Positions 8,668 through 18,469 are shown, numbered from the stretch's first letter. The stretch: 64,000 nucleotides of DNA from [Eubacterium] infirmum (GCA_900450455.1 UGGN01000001.1:186001-250000), one strand, 5' to 3'. The notes: generated by a model from the letters alone, not told the origin. Numbers and translations: made by a program.

Positions 8668-8737
8668 AAGTTGTCCTCGATTTATCTTTCTTTGATAAAA
8701 GTATACCACATCAAAGCAGCTTATTAAAACGAATAGC

Positions 8738-8765
8738 TTGACGATTTTTTTAACAATGTTACAAT
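8738..8765 (+). promoter_or_regulatory. Sigma-A-type promoter for arcA
   Basis: -35 TTGACG (8738-8743), 16-bp spacer, -10 TACAAT (8760-8765), each one base from consensus. The start codon is 44 bp downstream, leaving a short leader. Confidence 0.65.
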
Positions 8766-8808
8766 CTTAGTTATATAAGATATTGATATAGAGAAAAGAG
8801 AGGATTTT

Positions 8809-10029
8809 ATGAGACCCGGAATACACAATTATTCTGAGATTGGAAAGTTAAACAAAGTTCTTCTTCATAGAATTGGCTATGAGGTTGAGGGCCTTGTTCC
8901 GGAGAACTTTGCAAGATTGCTTTTTGATGATATACCATACCTGAAGATTGCACAGCAAGAACACGATGCTTTTGCTCAGGTGCTTAGAGACAACGGCGTC
9001 GAAGTGGTATACTACGTAGATGAGACAGCTAAGGCGCTTGCAAATCCGGAGATTAAAGCTAAATTTTTGGAAGAATTCATTGCAGAGAGCCATATGAACA
9101 GCAAATTCGCCGGGGAGGCAGTTTTCCAATACCTGAACGAGATGCCGACGAAGGAAATGGTTGCAAAGATTGTCAGCGGTGTTAAGAAGGACGAAGTTCC
9201 AAGTTTCAAGTCGAATTCGTTTGCCGAATTCATTTCTTCATCTTACCCGTTCTATCTAGACCCTATGCCAAACCTTTACTTCACTCGTGATCCGGGGGCA
9301 TGCATAGGAAACGGACTCAGCATTCACCACATGAGCACAGGTACAAGACGTAGAGAGGCACTTTTACTCAAGTACATGTACCGATACAATGAGGAATTCT
9401 CAGGTGGAGAAAACAGATTGTGGTATGACTACGATCACGACTACGCAATCGAGGGTGGAGACGTCTTGGTTTTGAACAAAGAGACAGTAGCGGTTGGGCT
9501 AAGCCAGAGGACTACAGCGGCAGCTATAGAGCGATTTGCTCGCAACCTGCTCGGGAACTCCGAATTCAAGCGTGTAATAGTATTCGATATACCTAAGACT
9601 CGTGCTTTTATGCACCTGGATACCGTATTCACAATGGTAGACTACGATAAGTTCACCATTCATCCTGAGATTGAGGCACCGCTTCAGCTGTTTGAGATGG
9701 AGCTCGATAGAGACGGTGAGGTGAAGTATAGCTCGGTTACAGATACTTTGACAAACATACTAAAGTCAGTTTTGAACCTACCGGCAGTTGAGCTAATTCG
9801 ATGTGGCGGAGATGATAAGATGGCGGCACAGAGAGAGCAGTGGAACGACGGTTCAAACACACTTTGCATAGCACCGGGAACGGTTGTTACATACGAGAGA
9901 AACTACGTTACGAATGAGCTTCTCGACAAGAAGGGCGTTAAGGTTTTGGCTATACCGGGAGCTGAAATTTCAAGAGGAAGGGGAGGCCCTCGCTGCATGT
10001 CCTGCCCAATCAACAGAGACGATATCTAA
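8809..10029 (+). CDS. arcA: Arginine deiminase
   Basis: 406 residues, the standard size. It converts arginine to citrulline and ammonia, the first step of the arginine deiminase pathway. Catalytic blocks are complete: the N-terminal SEIGKLNKVLLHR, FTRDPGACIGNG, EGGDVL, FMHLDTVFTM and the C-terminal RCMSCP with the nucleophilic cysteine at 396. GAGAGG lies 7 nt before the ATG and a good promoter is at 8738-8765. No ornithine carbamoyltransferase, carbamate kinase or ArcD antiporter is adjacent, so the rest of the pathway must be elsewhere or absent; the enzyme could also serve acid resistance through ammonia release. A terminator follows directly. Confidence 0.95.
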   Translation: MRPGIHNYSEIGKLNKVLLHRIGYEVEGLVPENFARLLFDDIPYLKIAQQEHDAFAQVLRDNGVEVVYYVDETAKALANPEIKAKFLEEFIAESHMNSKFAGEAVFQYLNEMPTKEMVAKIVSGVKKDEVPSFKSNSFAEFISSSYPFYLDPMPNLYFTRDPGACIGNGLSIHHMSTGTRRREALLLKYMYRYNEEFSGGENRLWYDYDHDYAIEGGDVLVLNKETVAVGLSQRTTAAAIERFARNLLGNSEFKRVIVFDIPKTRAFMHLDTVFTMVDYDKFTIHPEIEAPLQLFEMELDRDGEVKYSSVTDTLTNILKSVLNLPAVELIRCGGDDKMAAQREQWNDGSNTLCIAPGTVVTYERNYVTNELLDKKGVKVLAIPGAEISRGRGGPRCMSCPINRDDI

Positions 10030-10049
10030 TAATATATCAAAGATAAATC

Positions 10050-10085
10050 AAAAGGACTCAGAGAGCATGCTTTCCGGGTCCTTTG
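10050..10085. terminator. Terminator between convergent arcA and the 147-aa gene
   Basis: AAAGGAC ... GTCCTTT stem with an interrupted inner helix; followed on the plus strand by GTAGTTTTCGTTATTTT and usable from either side. Confidence 0.6.
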
Positions 10086-10094
10086 TAGTTTTCG

Positions 10095-10538
10095 TTATTT
10101 TCTCTTTTTGTTTCTATTACCTTTGTAAGGCTTGTTCTTCGCAGACTTCTTGTTTTGATAGGCGCTCTTGTCCGGCCCCTGAAAGAAGTTCAAAAATCCC
10201 GTTGGATTTGCACCCTTTCTCTGTGCATCCTTCTCCATCTCTTCCCTATTGATATTAGGGCCTGCGCGGAAGTAGAGGAAGAGTCCTGATACTAGCCCTG
10301 TAAATATTCCTATGCGTACGTACTCAAGACCTGTGAGCTTATAGAATGCGAACAAAAGAATTATTTGGGAGGCTATGAAAATTGCCAACCAGAGCTTCTC
10401 CGGAAGTGCTTTATGTATGCGACGTGAGAGTCCTTCAAATTTTGATGACTTTGCTTCTATCGCTGTAAGTATGAATACGGTGAAAAATACACCCATAAAA
10501 AGTGCGAGCACTAAGATAATTGCTCTGAGTATAAACAT
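10095..10538 (-). CDS. Small membrane protein with a basic tail, unknown function
   Basis: 147 residues with three hydrophobic segments (about 3-27, 48-66 and 73-91) and a strongly basic, disordered-looking C-terminus rich in Lys, Asn and Gln (ending NKKRK). AGGAGA lies 7 nt before the ATG. No family recognised. It follows the AGCS symporter on the same strand after 136 nt that include a GC-rich hairpin, so it probably forms its own unit. The basic tail might bind RNA, DNA or phospholipid headgroups, but nothing in the sequence decides this. Confidence 0.65.
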   Translation of the reverse strand: MFILRAIILVLALFMGVFFTVFILTAIEAKSSKFEGLSRRIHKALPEKLWLAIFIASQIILLFAFYKLTGLEYVRIGIFTGLVSGLFLYFRAGPNINREEMEKDAQRKGANPTGFLNFFQGPDKSAYQNKKSAKNKPYKGNRNKKRK

Positions 10539-10579
10539 AAGCGTTCTCCTAAAAAATGAATAACTAATGATTGAATAAC

Positions 10580-10600
10580 GGGAACGCTGAACGCGTTCCC
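10580..10600 (-). terminator. GC-rich hairpin after the AGCS symporter (weak terminator)
   Basis: Perfect 8-bp stem GGGAACGC / GCGTTCCC with a 5-nt loop, 75 nt past the symporter stop. No long T-run follows on either strand, so termination is uncertain. Confidence 0.4.
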
Positions 10601-10674
10601 GCCTTATTGCGCAAGCATATACTGATTAGTGAACCTCAAAAGAAGTTTTTATTAAAATATTTTGATTTTGAAGT

Positions 10675-12090
10675 CTACTGTTTAGCAGCCTTCTTTGCTG
10701 CCTTTGCAGCTTTATCCGCCAGATAGTATTTTCCGGGAGTATTGAAGAACTCGTCCTGAGCTTTCTTTACCTGCGGTACCATGAGAATCACAGCTATCAT
10801 ATTTGGAATGATGATGAGTCCCAGGAATGCGTCTGTTAGTGAGTACAGTACGCCGAGGTCTATTCCGAGTCCGCCTACTACAGTTGCTACGATGTAAACC
10901 CATACCCAGATTTTGCCGAATGTCATTCCGAATAGGAACTCTGCCTGTCTCTGTCCGTAGAATGTAACAACGATGATTGTCGAAAGCACGAATAGGAATA
11001 CGCAGATAGCTACGAAGTAGTTAGCAAATGTTGGGTTGAAGTTCTTGCTGAATGCAGCCTGTGCTAGAGCACCGGCATCGATTCCCTTTTCTGTCCAAAC
11101 GCCGGAAACCAAAACTGCCAGAGCTGTTACTGTGCAAACGATGATTGTGTCAACAGTAACCTCGAATACGCCCCAGAGGCCCTGTCTTACAGGGTGGTCT
11201 ACGTTAGCAGCAGCGTGTCCCTGAGGAGCAGTACCCATACCGGCTTCGTTTGAGTAGCATCCACGAGCAAATCCCCATCTTAGTGCAGCACCTAGAGAAG
11301 CTCCTGCGAATCCACCGAAAGCAGCTCTGCCTGTAAATGCTGAACCGAATATTTCTGCAAAAGCATTAGGAATCTTATCAAAGTTCTTAACGATGATTAC
11401 CAAAGCACCTAGTAGGTAAATTACAGCCATGATTGGAACGAGCTTATCGCAAACGTCACCGATTCTCTTTACGCCGCCTATGCAGACGATGATTGTTATA
11501 ATAGCTACAGCGATAGCGATTGGAAGTTCAGGGATTCCAAGTGCCATACCCTGTTTTGTTACAGATGCAGCCTGTGAAGCAATCGATGGAATAAGTTCTA
11601 TCATAAGTCCGAAAGCGTAAAAAGTTCCGAAGAATATACCGATTTTCTTTGCGATACCGCTTTTTCCAATTCCTCTGCAGTAGTAGTAAGGTCCACCGAC
11701 AAAATCGCCGGCTTCATTCTTTTCTCTGTAAAGCAGACCAAGAGTTACCTCGGTGTACTTTGTAGCCATTCCTATGAATGCCATAACCCAGATCCAGAAT
11801 ACTGCACCGGGGCCACCAAGAGCGATAGCTACCGGAACACCAACGATGTTTGAGGCACCGATGGATGATGCAAGTGCTGTACAAGCAGCAGCAAATGGTG
11901 ATACGCCGTCATCTGTATCTGATTTGGCAAACATTTTGCCGAATGTCTGTGAACAGATATATCCGAAGTGACGGAACTGCAGGAATCCGACTCTGATTGT
12001 TATATAGAGACCACCGAAGCCAAGTAAAATTAGGATTGGAATTCCCCAAAACCAGTTGCCAAAGGCAATTAAAGCATTGATTATAAACAT
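10675..12090 (-). CDS. Sodium:alanine/glycine symporter (AGCS family)
   Basis: 471 residues with about ten TM segments. AGCS carriers import alanine or glycine with sodium. Signature blocks include GGPGAVFWIWVMAFIGMATKY, FVGGPYYYCRGIG, and GFAGASLGAALRWGFARG followed by CYSNEAGMGTAPQGHA. AAAGGAG is 6 nt upstream of the ATG. It lies 117 nt downstream of the M20/amidohydrolase cluster on the same strand, and a weak AT-rich terminator may separate them. Placement suggests uptake or exchange of an amino acid released by those hydrolases (inference). Confidence 0.92.
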   Translation of the reverse strand: MFIINALIAFGNWFWGIPILILLGFGGLYITIRVGFLQFRHFGYICSQTFGKMFAKSDTDDGVSPFAAACTALASSIGASNIVGVPVAIALGGPGAVFWIWVMAFIGMATKYTEVTLGLLYREKNEAGDFVGGPYYYCRGIGKSGIAKKIGIFFGTFYAFGLMIELIPSIASQAASVTKQGMALGIPELPIAIAVAIITIIVCIGGVKRIGDVCDKLVPIMAVIYLLGALVIIVKNFDKIPNAFAEIFGSAFTGRAAFGGFAGASLGAALRWGFARGCYSNEAGMGTAPQGHAAANVDHPVRQGLWGVFEVTVDTIIVCTVTALAVLVSGVWTEKGIDAGALAQAAFSKNFNPTFANYFVAICVFLFVLSTIIVVTFYGQRQAEFLFGMTFGKIWVWVYIVATVVGGLGIDLGVLYSLTDAFLGLIIIPNMIAVILMVPQVKKAQDEFFNTPGKYYLADKAAKAAKKAAKQ

Positions 12091-12182
12091 ATGCCTCTCC
12101 TTTCTTAATAAGTAGTTGTTGATATAACTTGCGCATAGTTTATTTCATCTGTAGTTAAGCGATCGGTGTATCTTTACCACAG

Positions 12183-12214
12183 AAAAAATCGAATTAAGTG
12201 TTTTTGCTACTTAA
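12183..12214 (-). terminator. Weak terminator at the end of the M20 hydrolase cluster
   Basis: On the minus strand TTAAGT, 9-nt loop, ACTTAA, then TTCGATTTTTT. The stem is only six A/T-rich pairs and overlaps the stop codon, so read-through into the symporter gene is likely. Confidence 0.35.
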
Positions 12215-13868
12215 GCAATTCTACAATTGTTTCATACGTGATATTAGGCACATTGCGGAAAGTCTGTTTCATGTCGACCCTCTCTGTGAGCATGTGTCCA
12301 TCTCGTCCAAATGTGCCGATATTAACTACCGGAACGTTGATTTCCAGAATCTTATCGGTTTCATGAACATATTTATGTTTCCAAGCGGGCATGTTGCTTT
12401 CGATAGCCTGAACGGATGAAAGCTCGTCACAAACAGCCATAAAGCTTGAGTCTGAGATATATGGATAGAACATCCTTGTTTTGATAAGCCTCTCGCTTTC
12501 CGGACGAACCTTTTCGACAGCAGCTTCAACTGCATCAAGTAGAGCTCTTTCCTTTTCTGTCTTGCGAGTCATCTCAATTCTTGCACTATATACAGAACCG
12601 AAGAATACTACCAAGGCAGGGGATTTGTCCTCGTGCCATTTCCAAGCCTCTTCAGCGACTTTAAGACTGAACAGTCTCATATCTAGTGTAGGATCATCCT
12701 CGTTTAGCTTTCGCGCATAGGCATCGAGGCTCTCTGTGAACTTTTTGCCGTGCTTTTCGGCAAGCTCGCTGTAGAACTCATCCCAGGAATATACCCTTGG
12801 TGACCATGGAAGAGCCGTGAAATCAACCTTGCTTAGCTCACAGAAACGACGATACTGATTATTGAGATATTCGATGACGTCGGAAAAAGATTTCTTGCCG
12901 ATATCAAGGCATTTCCGCAAAACCTCGCCGGGGCCTAGTCCGTGTGTAAAATAGTTGTAGTATGAGAAAGCTGTGAGCGCTGTCTGTACCGTATAGCCGA
13001 CCTTAGTATCGGTCTGCTTTAGTGAAATGGGCGGTATGGCAACCTCTCCTTGAGCTATATCACAGAGATCTGTGTTGAGCGACATATTTCTTGTTACTTC
13101 CGCTATGAGCAGGTTAGGATCAAAGGCACTAAAGGCCTGTCCTACATGAGCTTCCTTACCAAAAGCTACAAAGCAAGGTAGAAGCTTTCCTATGCTTCCG
13201 TAGTAGATATATCTGTGCTCATCGCCTGGGCTATAGTTGGTTGAGTAGTCTGCGTTGATGCAGGCTATATACTCAAAACCTTCGCGTTTTTTGAGTTCTA
13301 CAAGTTCGTCTAAAGCTGTAATGATTCCCTTTGAATTATCTTCTTCGTCACACTCTGCTATCTGGAGAATGTTTCCGTCCAGTTCTTCCGGATGCTCTGA
13401 GAAATACCTTATGAGATACATATGACCGGCAACACCCGATTTCATATCGAGAGCACCTCTACCAAACATGTACTCGCCGGATTCTATATCGTCCAGAACC
13501 TCTTGCGAAAGGTCAAAGCTTTCCTTCAGCTTCTGTGGAAGCTCTTCCGTCTTGAAGGCATATTCCTGAATAGGAGTGTAATCATCCACACCAACCGTAT
13601 CTATATGCCCTATAAGTATGACGGTTTTGTTAGAATTACCCTTTGTTCCTTTGACAAAAGCGTAGGTGGAGTGCCTGCATACAAAATCATCCTTGGTTTG
13701 GAATTTTTTGATGTAATCAGGATGCTCCTTAAAATAATCAAGTCCGGCAAAATAGTCGTATACATATTGAGCCACTGCACTTTCGCCGGAAGGCTCTTTG
13801 TTTATGCTTGGTATAGCAACCATTTCACTCGTAAGTCTTTTTACTTCACTATAAGAATCAAGTTTCAT
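12207..13868 (-). CDS. RocB-like M20 metallohydrolase, paralogue 1
   Basis: 553 residues, the long M20 type related to the arginine-utilisation protein RocB. Two-zinc motifs are in order: IGHIDTVGVDDY, GRGALDMKSGVAG, ECDEEDNSKG and, near the C-terminus, GRDGHMLTERVDM. GGAGG is 4 nt before the ATG. M20 enzymes hydrolyse dipeptides or N-acyl amino acids; RocB itself is needed for arginine use but its reaction is unclear, so the substrate is not assignable. It is clearly paralogous to the genes at 15564-17228 and 18520-20157 and sits last in this run of hydrolase genes, 20 nt after the amidohydrolase. Confidence 0.85.
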   Translation of the reverse strand: MKLDSYSEVKRLTSEMVAIPSINKEPSGESAVAQYVYDYFAGLDYFKEHPDYIKKFQTKDDFVCRHSTYAFVKGTKGNSNKTVILIGHIDTVGVDDYTPIQEYAFKTEELPQKLKESFDLSQEVLDDIESGEYMFGRGALDMKSGVAGHMYLIRYFSEHPEELDGNILQIAECDEEDNSKGIITALDELVELKKREGFEYIACINADYSTNYSPGDEHRYIYYGSIGKLLPCFVAFGKEAHVGQAFSAFDPNLLIAEVTRNMSLNTDLCDIAQGEVAIPPISLKQTDTKVGYTVQTALTAFSYYNYFTHGLGPGEVLRKCLDIGKKSFSDVIEYLNNQYRRFCELSKVDFTALPWSPRVYSWDEFYSELAEKHGKKFTESLDAYARKLNEDDPTLDMRLFSLKVAEEAWKWHEDKSPALVVFFGSVYSARIEMTRKTEKERALLDAVEAAVEKVRPESERLIKTRMFYPYISDSSFMAVCDELSSVQAIESNMPAWKHKYVHETDKILEINVPVVNIGTFGRDGHMLTERVDMKQTFRNVPNITYETIVELLK

Positions 13869-13888
13869 AATGCCTCCAATTCTATATA

Positions 13889-15535
13889 CTATACTTGTCT
13901 ATAAACTTCTTTTCCTGCAAGATATGTGTATTCGACTTTGATATTTAATATATCGTCCTCCGCAATTTCAAAGATATTGCGGTCGATTACGACCATATCG
14001 GCAAATTTACCCACTTCTAGTGTTCCGAGATAGTCTTCCTGACCGGTTCCATAAGGAATGTTTTTTGTAAACATGCAGAGCGCATCGTATACGCTTACTT
14101 TCTCCTCGGGGTGATAACCGGTTTTTGGAAAACCGTCCAGGTCCTTACGGGTAACGGCAGCGTAAATTCCGTGCCATGGAGAGAAACTTTCAACAGGGCA
14201 GTCTGAACCGCCTAAGAGTCTTAGCCCCTTTTCTATATATGTTTTCCATTGATAGCTGTGTGCCGCTCTTTCGGCGCCAACGCGCTCCTCAATCCAGTGG
14301 AGGTCGGTAGCTAGGAAGATTGGCTGAATATCAACTATGAGTGGAAGTTTGCTCATACGCTCAATCAAATCAGGATTTGCCATTTGCGCATGGATAATTC
14401 TGAACGGATCGCGATTTGCCTGTTCCTCAGCCGTCATACCATGTTCCCTGCTCTTCTTAAGTGTATACTCGACAGCGGTTAGAACGCAGTCAAGCCCCTT
14501 GTCCCCGATGCAGTGTACGGCCGGTTGAAGTCCCATCTCATAGGCGGTGAGCATCTTTTCATTGAGTTCATCCTGCGTTTGCACGAGAAGACCGTCGGTG
14601 TCGGCAGCATCGCTGTAAGGCTCGAAAAGCTTTGCTGAACGAGAGCCTAGCGAACCGTCTGAAAAAATCTTATATCCGCCATATCTAACCTTGAGGTATG
14701 GATTTTCCATCTCTCTCTTGGTGAGATATGGCTTGTTATACAATGTGTCTAGGTAGATGCTAACCCTGAGAGGCAATTTGCCTTCGTGGTCGAGTTTTAG
14801 GTAGTCATCAAAGTTTTCCGTGTACTTCCAAATATCAGCCGCATAGGTGTGAATTGCGGTAAGACCGACTGAAGAGGCTTCTGCCAAAGCTTTGTTCATA
14901 AGCTCGGTTTTAACATCCGGAATCTTTGTCGGATCAGGGATAAGGTCGTCGAATATCTTAGTTGCCTGTTCTCTTAGGATTCCATTTGGATGACCGCCCG
15001 ATTCGAGTTCGACAACGCCACCATCACCGAAGTCATATCCGGTGACGATGCCGGCTTTCTCGAGGGCAAGGGTATTTGCAACTCCTGTGTGCAGGCAAAC
15101 CCTCTTTATAACTATAGGGTGCGTTTTGCTCGCTTCGTCGAGCCAGTGTCTTGTAGGAATCTCGTCCTCACAGTCGTCCCATTTTGACTGGTCAAAGTTG
15201 TTTCCTCTAATCCACTCGCCTTCAGGTGTTTCAGCCACCTTCGCTTTGAGGCGTTCCAGGGCTTCTGCCTTTGATTTTGCACCGCCAAGATCCACCGTTG
15301 TGAAGGTCTGACAATAAGCGAAGAAATGTAGATGGGCATCGCCAAGTCCCGGAAGCATTACCTTTCCGCCGAGGTCGATGATTTCATCTGCATCAAAACC
15401 TGCTTTTGCACTATTGTTATCACCGATGAAGGCGATTTTGCCGTCTTTGACAGCTAGGGCTTCATAACATAAGCCCTCTGCCTCCATCGAATAAATTTTT
15501 CCATTGATAAAAAGTTTGTCTGCGTGAGCTCTCAT
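13889..15535 (-). CDS. YtcJ-type amidohydrolase (amidohydrolase_3), second paralogue
   Basis: 548 residues, same family and length as 155-1795. Metal site HLH at 68-70 (LPGLGDAHLHF), YKIFSDGSLGSRSAK with the candidate carboxylated lysine, VHCIGDKGLD, IIHAQMAN and GGSDCPVESFSPW with the catalytic Asp. AGGAGA lies 7 nt upstream of the ATG. It is embedded between two RocB-like M20 genes with 28- and 20-nt gaps, so it is almost certainly co-transcribed with them. That context suggests it removes an acyl or formyl group from an amino-acid derivative, with the M20 enzymes acting on related compounds (inference). Confidence 0.87.
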   Translation of the reverse strand: MRAHADKLFINGKIYSMEAEGLCYEALAVKDGKIAFIGDNNSAKAGFDADEIIDLGGKVMLPGLGDAHLHFFAYCQTFTTVDLGGAKSKAEALERLKAKVAETPEGEWIRGNNFDQSKWDDCEDEIPTRHWLDEASKTHPIVIKRVCLHTGVANTLALEKAGIVTGYDFGDGGVVELESGGHPNGILREQATKIFDDLIPDPTKIPDVKTELMNKALAEASSVGLTAIHTYAADIWKYTENFDDYLKLDHEGKLPLRVSIYLDTLYNKPYLTKREMENPYLKVRYGGYKIFSDGSLGSRSAKLFEPYSDAADTDGLLVQTQDELNEKMLTAYEMGLQPAVHCIGDKGLDCVLTAVEYTLKKSREHGMTAEEQANRDPFRIIHAQMANPDLIERMSKLPLIVDIQPIFLATDLHWIEERVGAERAAHSYQWKTYIEKGLRLLGGSDCPVESFSPWHGIYAAVTRKDLDGFPKTGYHPEEKVSVYDALCMFTKNIPYGTGQEDYLGTLEVGKFADMVVIDRNIFEIAEDDILNIKVEYTYLAGKEVYRQV

Positions 15536-15563
15536 TTTGATCTCCTAAAATCTTTGGTTTATC

Positions 15564-17228
15564 TTACTTTAGTAGGTTGAGTATTGTCTGATAAACTAGC
15601 TCAGGGGTGTACTCAAATGTAAATCTTGTCTCGATTCTCTCCGTGTACTTGTGAGCGTCTTTTCCTACGGTTCCGATGTCTACTACAGGTAGATCCAGTA
15701 CCTGCATGTCAGCTAGTGGAAGTGAGTAAATCTTACCTTCGCCGTAGCCCGGTGTGTTGAGCTCGAATCTCTCAATTACTGCCGGATCCTTAGGCGCGGC
15801 ACCGTAGCTTAGGTCTGAAATGCAAGGGAGGAACTTTTTGCTGATTAGCTGATAGTCAAATTCCGGATTAGCCTTAACGCTTGCAACCGCTCCATTTACC
15901 GCATCGATAAGGGCTTTGCCCTTTGCTGTACTATCGTCAACATGGATGTGTGGATAGTAAGGTGGTGTGAAGTAAACTACTAGGATAGGGTCCTTATCCG
16001 ACCATAGGTCGTGAACGAAATCGACAATTTTAAGTGACTTGTCTCTAACGTCAATAGTCGTATCCTTCTTTAGCTCTTCAATGTAAGCTGCAACCTTTGC
16101 ATCCAGCTCGTCTCCAAGCTCAGCCTTTACCGCCTTATACAGCTCGTCGTATGTGAAGGTTCTTGCAACCCATGGCTGCTTTCTGAACTCTCTTCCGACC
16201 ATACTGCAGTACGTCGCATACCTTTCGTTTAGGGTGTCAACAACCTGCTGGAAGCACTCGTGACCTGCGTTTTTCATCTTTGTTAGAACCTGGTCAGGCG
16301 TTGAGTCGTGGGTTGCGTAGTTTAGCATCAAAACAGCTTTGTTTGCAATCTGTACAGAGTACTCTGTCTTAAGGTCTCTCTGCTTAAGTGTGATAGGAGG
16401 AAGTGTTACTTCTCCATCAACTGTGTCGCTGAACTCAGGATTTAGATTGATTCTCTGAGTTAGCTGTGATGCAATCTGGTTAGGGTCAAGTCCGTCAAAT
16501 GATTCTCCTACGTGAGTTTCCTTGCCTACGATATAGAATGTAGGCATGATTTTGCCGACTGTTCCTACGTAGATGTACTTCATTGGGTCGCCCGGGTATG
16601 CAGGTGCCATGTAGTCCGTATCTATCATAGCTATGTAGTCATAGCCCTTTTCCTTCTTTAGCTTAACAAGGTGAGGAACGAAGTTGAGCATTCCGCCCGA
16701 GTTTCCTTCTTCGTCGCAAACTGCAGCGTAGATTAGATTTCCTTCGAAGTTAGCCAAATCCTTACTGATTTCTTCCATGATAGCGATGATAATAGCATCA
16801 CCGGATTTCATATCAAACAGTCCGCGACCGAACATGTACTTTCCGGACTCAAGGTCTTCTCTTACTTCCTCGGGAAGTTTTAACTCGCGGAATCGTTCAA
16901 TCAGCTCTGCCGGCTGGGTTGAGTACTCCTTAAGCGGACCGTAGTCGGAAATACCGACCGTATCGAAGTGACCGATGAGAACGATGGTTTTATCAGAAGC
17001 TTTCTTCTCACCGTTAAGCTCTGCAACGACAATCTTTCTGCCGATTAAATCGTCCTTAAGGTCGATGTAGTAAAGCTTCTCAGGATTTTTCTTATAGTAA
17101 TCAATCTCGCTCATGGTGTCATAGACTTTTTCCGCCATAGTGATTTCGCCTTCCGTGTCGACAACACTCTGCACTGAAGTGAAGTCAACGGCCATTTCTT
17201 CGATGCGCTTTCTTACATATTCGTTCAT
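15564..17228 (-). CDS. RocB-like M20 metallohydrolase, paralogue 2
   Basis: 554 residues. M20 metal motifs IGHFDTVGISDY, GRGLFDMKSGDA, VCDEEGNSGG and C-terminal GKDAHKYTERIE are all present. GGAGG precedes the ATG by 10 nt. Similarity to paralogue 1 extends over the whole length (for example YMFGRG..DMKSG, the LPPITLKQ/IPPISLKQ block and YIYVGTVGKIMP/YIYYGSIGKLLP), so this is a full duplication rather than a shared domain. 17 nt separate it from the preceding ArgE-type gene. Substrate unknown; differing residues around the active site suggest the three paralogues split related substrates (inference). Confidence 0.85.
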   Translation of the reverse strand: MNEYVRKRIEEMAVDFTSVQSVVDTEGEITMAEKVYDTMSEIDYYKKNPEKLYYIDLKDDLIGRKIVVAELNGEKKASDKTIVLIGHFDTVGISDYGPLKEYSTQPAELIERFRELKLPEEVREDLESGKYMFGRGLFDMKSGDAIIIAIMEEISKDLANFEGNLIYAAVCDEEGNSGGMLNFVPHLVKLKKEKGYDYIAMIDTDYMAPAYPGDPMKYIYVGTVGKIMPTFYIVGKETHVGESFDGLDPNQIASQLTQRINLNPEFSDTVDGEVTLPPITLKQRDLKTEYSVQIANKAVLMLNYATHDSTPDQVLTKMKNAGHECFQQVVDTLNERYATYCSMVGREFRKQPWVARTFTYDELYKAVKAELGDELDAKVAAYIEELKKDTTIDVRDKSLKIVDFVHDLWSDKDPILVVYFTPPYYPHIHVDDSTAKGKALIDAVNGAVASVKANPEFDYQLISKKFLPCISDLSYGAAPKDPAVIERFELNTPGYGEGKIYSLPLADMQVLDLPVVDIGTVGKDAHKYTERIETRFTFEYTPELVYQTILNLLK

Positions 17229-17245
17229 TACTTTTCATCCTCCAA

Positions 17246-18469
17246 TTAACTTAAATGTATATATTTGAGAAACTCCAAAATGCTGTTTGAAATTTCAACA
17301 ACTGACTGTATTTTGACTCGCTCATCATACGAATGAAATGAATCTCCGTCGGCCCCGAAAAGAACCGTCGGAATCGAAAGAAGTCCTCCGATGTGGTTGA
17401 AGTCGCCAATGCTCTGAAAATAGCTGAACGACGGCTCACGTCCACAGACCTTTGTCGTAGCGGCAATCAATGTTTTTAGACATTCGTTCCCCGGATCGGT
17501 GCAGAACGGTACAAAGCCTCCGTCAAATTCATTTGATAGAGCCTGCCTGAATACGATTTCCCATTTACTTTTTATACCGGCTTGCTTTATCGCTTTTTCG
17601 ACTTCATTATATATTGAATTTATGCTCTCCCCGCGAACACAATGCCTAAAAACTTCAATTTCGGCATAATCGGGGACGCTGCAGGCGTTACCTCCCCCTT
17701 TGACGCTTATTACACATTGCAGAGATTTGCCTAGATGTTCATCAATAACGGGAGAAATATCCCTAAGTCTTCGTATTACCTCCGCAGCATCGTCCACAGC
17801 GTTTATCCCCAAATCAGGAATTGCCGCATGTGAGGCTTTGCCGTGAAGCTTGATGGTATAGTTGTATCCACCTTTTGCACCAAGACATATATTAGGATGT
17901 ACAGATTCTGTAAAAGCTGCTGACGGTTCTGCTATTATGGCAAAATCTATAGGATCCGTAAGTCCATCGACATTATCCTTTATAAGAGCTACTGTTCCGA
18001 GCCCGTAAGGGCCTTCCTCATCGGAGGCGAACTGGTAGATAATCTTTCCGGTAAATGTATCTTTATAATTTTTGATGAATTTCTCGAGGGCGAGCATTAT
18101 CGCACAGCAACCTGATTTCATATCAAGACTTCCGAGACCATACATATATCCGTCTTCAATATAGCCGTCATATTCGGGTTTTGTCCAGCCTTCGCAGAGA
18201 TTTACCGTATCAAGATGCCCTCCTAAATATATGATATGACCAGGTTTGCCGCTGTCTATACATCCGCATACGTTCTCACCGCAGAAATTTGTCGCTACAT
18301 CGTCGCAGTAGCTGTGGATTTTAGCCGGAACGCCGTGCTCATTAAGCCATGAATTTGTGAACTCCATGATTTCGTGTTCATGAAAGTAAGGGCTTTTGAT
18401 GGAAACAAGAGCTCGTAGCAACTGTATAACACGTTCCTTGCTTATATTATTATATGTAGGTTTATACAT
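17246..18469 (-). CDS. ArgE/DapE/ACY1-type M20 deacylase or peptidase
   Basis: 407 residues, the ordinary short M20 form (catalytic plus inserted dimerisation domain). Zinc motifs: LGGHLDTVNLCEGW, GLGSLDMKSGCCA, FASDEEGPYG, IAEPSA and C-terminal FGADGDSFHSYDERV with the last His ligand. AAGGAG lies about 9 nt before the ATG. Family members deacylate N-acetylornithine, succinyl-diaminopimelate or other N-acyl amino acids; the sequence alone does not choose, and the neighbours point to catabolism rather than arginine or lysine synthesis. It is flanked by RocB-like genes 17 and 50 nt away on the same strand. Confidence 0.85.
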   Translation of the reverse strand: MYKPTYNNISKERVIQLLRALVSIKSPYFHEHEIMEFTNSWLNEHGVPAKIHSYCDDVATNFCGENVCGCIDSGKPGHIIYLGGHLDTVNLCEGWTKPEYDGYIEDGYMYGLGSLDMKSGCCAIMLALEKFIKNYKDTFTGKIIYQFASDEEGPYGLGTVALIKDNVDGLTDPIDFAIIAEPSAAFTESVHPNICLGAKGGYNYTIKLHGKASHAAIPDLGINAVDDAAEVIRRLRDISPVIDEHLGKSLQCVISVKGGGNACSVPDYAEIEVFRHCVRGESINSIYNEVEKAIKQAGIKSKWEIVFRQALSNEFDGGFVPFCTDPGNECLKTLIAATTKVCGREPSFSYFQSIGDFNHIGGLLSIPTVLFGADGDSFHSYDERVKIQSVVEISNSILEFLKYIHLS

